This document shows positions 62,399 through 64,000 of a DNA stretch of 64,000 bases, in pieces. Every line of letters starts with the position of its first letter. The first letter of the stretch is position 1. The notes beneath the pieces are model-generated. The model did not search any database. It saw only the letters and a list, made by a program, of their open reading frames with translations, and was not told the DNA's origin. The stretch is from Epiperipatus broadwayi (taxonomy: Eukaryota; Onychophora; Udeonychophora; Euonychophora; Peripatidae): positions 7,836,682-7,900,681 of the forward strand of contig JAQFVV010012398.1 in assembly GCA_028023455.1 (NCBI GenBank). The letters run 5' to 3'. The position numbers were made by a program, and so were the translations under genes.

Positions 62399-63575
62399 CT
62401 TAAATGTGCATAGGTGAGATATATAAAAAATAATTTATTTGGAGGAAATAAAAAAGGCAATAAAATTTATAAATCTTTAATAAAATAAATGTCAATACAA
62501 AAATTTGATCCAACTTAATAGAAATAAAAATGATTAAAATATTTTTACAACTATTTTATTAAAAAATAGTTAACTTGATGACATTCATAAATTTAGAAAA
62601 AAAGAATCTACAAATATAGTAGTAATATTAATTAAAAGATAAGTAAAAAAGAAAGTCAGTAATCTATTATGTACTTTTAATGAACAGCAGTATTGTTAAA
62701 ACAGAAAAATGTAGAAGAATTCTTAGAGATTAAAAGGAGAGGCTACACTCTGTGCTGGTGGACTGGAAGATTTAAAAAAAAATTAGACTATCTCTAATTA
62801 TTGAAACAGCAAGTGGAAAAAAAGCTGTCCATGAATAATATTAAATCCAGGAAAAACTTTTTATTTTATGAACTATAACTATTATTGAGATATATATCTC
62901 TGTGTTGCACAGAAATGATTTATTGAATATAAATCATCATTACTAGAAATAGAAACTCTTGGCTTATTGTGTGTTATTTGTTAATACAGCCACATAAAAT
63001 GCAATGTTGATTGCTAAAATTATGTAAGCATCTTCTAGGGTCTGTCCAAACATGAACCTTATATATATAACACTAGGATAAATTACAAGGATACTCTATT
63101 ATTGTTGTAAACTTAACACTAAACTGTACAAATTGGAAGAAGAGGCATCACAAGTTTTATCCAATAGTGATCATTTATGGAAGTTATAAAATATATATCA
63201 TGGTAAGACTGTTCCTTTTAAAAACTTTTAAACAAATAATAGAAAAGACATCCATTTAATGCATTTTTAACTTATTTCTTTTATATTATTAATTAATTTA
63301 CTCTTATTTAGTTATTTTTATATGTTTATTCATTGTAAAATTTATTATTTTACTTTGTGCATCTGAGCATCAGTGGATTAGTTGTACATTGTAAATAAAC
63401 TATTACTATATAAAATACAAGTTGTTAGTATCATTTTATATTACAGCTTCTATTTCAAATGATCACACTAGCACTTAACAGTTCTATGTTTAAAAAAAGA
63501 TTAAATTAGAGAAAATACTTAGCCACTGAGAAAATGACACATGTCAATGGGAATTGTGAATATATAGGAGTTGAG
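62399..63575. other. AT-rich DNA, nothing recognised
   Basis: No element or exon could be supported. A TATTACAG acceptor-like site at 63,440-63,447 precedes 20 open codons in the phase needed by the exon at 58,713, but this is weak. Confidence 0.35.
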
Positions 63576-63579
63576 GGTG

Positions 63580-63790
63580 TTGTTGTGTCTTACACTGTAG
63601 TTAGAAGATGAAGTTGAGGTAATACTTGTGTTTATGTTTAATTAATTATATATATATATCATTAACTGAGATTTAAAGTTTATATCAGGACTAGCCATAA
63701 TATCTAATTTTTAATAAAAGATTAATAATAATCACTAATGTATTTATCTGAAGAGGATAGTATTAAGACTATAAATGCACAAGTTTAATG
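63580..63790 (+). repeat. copy of the retrozyme-like unit's body
   Basis: 63,585-63,650 matches 61,268-61,335 (CACT(G/A)TXGTTAGAA landmark and GTTGAG(G/T)TAAT). 63,660-63,730 (ATTTAAAGTTTATATC, then TTAATAAA(A)GA...AATAATCA) matches 19,785-19,850 within the 420-bp hammerhead unit. No ribozyme core is present here. Confidence 0.5.
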
Positions 63791-64000
63791 CTTGTAAATC
63801 AAAATATAATAATTCAATATTTATGTTAATATGCCAGTTAAATGTTATAATAAGTGAAAAAGAAATTGTATTATTTCAGCAATCATTGCTACTTTAAAGT
63901 GCTTATATCTTTAGTAATTTTAAAAAAATAATCTGGTTAATATTTATTTTAAAAAACTCTATAGTCTTATTATTAAAATTGTTATCATAGACGAATATTC

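Noticed and set aside
63448-63512. Possible terminal exon of the secreted-protein gene
   Set aside because: The acceptor is acceptable and the phase fits, but the peptide is unremarkable and a stop follows by chance frequency. It is not called without transcript evidence.

Overview
The window is AT-rich, repeat-saturated, intron-dominated animal DNA (not bacterial, not organellar). Its non-LTR retrotransposons, Penelope-like elements (PLEs), hAT-type MITEs, tRNA-derived SINE-like pieces, very long tetranucleotide tracts and short exons separated by a >11 kb intron fit an invertebrate metazoan nuclear genome. The phylum cannot be fixed from this sequence.

Layout. 1-4,000: an RTE-type LINE on the minus strand, interrupted by a hAT-type MITE (341-665, with 8-bp target duplications) and by a degenerate PLE with reverse transcriptase and endonuclease linker (about 1,009-3,115). 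4,167: tRNA-Gly(TCC)-like SINE head, second copy at 16,789. 6,002-8,226: a relatively CpG-rich block bounded by TGTAACGA and its exact inverse, probably LTR-derived. 8,420-15,050: a pile-up of RTE fragments, one split by a PLE palindrome with a 15-bp target-site duplication and again by a 209-bp PLE-end-like insertion with a 12-bp duplication. 17,470-19,420: another decayed LINE. 19,526-20,132: a 420-bp tandem unit carrying two hammerhead ribozyme motifs (retrozyme-like). 20,264-20,517: a hairpin of PLE-end character; 20,640-20,882: (ATT)n. 20,883-34,800: mostly anonymous AT-rich DNA with a SINE, an L1-like LINE remnant and several local duplications. 35,262-36,242: (GATA)n. 37,930-38,640: a three-copy repeat. 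38,750-40,300: a Ty3/Gypsy pol remnant. 41,400-42,420: a PLE 3' half. 42,960-46,043: the best preserved RTE element, followed by a second (GATA)n tract. 46,650-64,000: the probable cellular gene.

The one likely host gene is on the plus strand. A 67-bp exon (47,383-47,449) holds a start codon, and a 50-bp exon (58,713-58,762) completes a textbook secretory signal peptide. Both have consensus acceptors and GTAAGT donors and join in phase. The rest of the gene lies outside the window or was not recognised. Its 11.3-kb intron is filled with PLE ends, hammerhead-bearing repeats and a hAT MITE. Apart from this gene every protein-coding signal belongs to a decayed mobile element.

The most interesting material is the set of self-cleaving-ribozyme-like motifs. 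One family has canonical hammerhead boxes in a ~420-bp tandem unit and in an inverted pair inside the gene's intron. Three different PLE-type termini carry a related CTGAAGA/CTGATGA-hairpin-AAAC motif.
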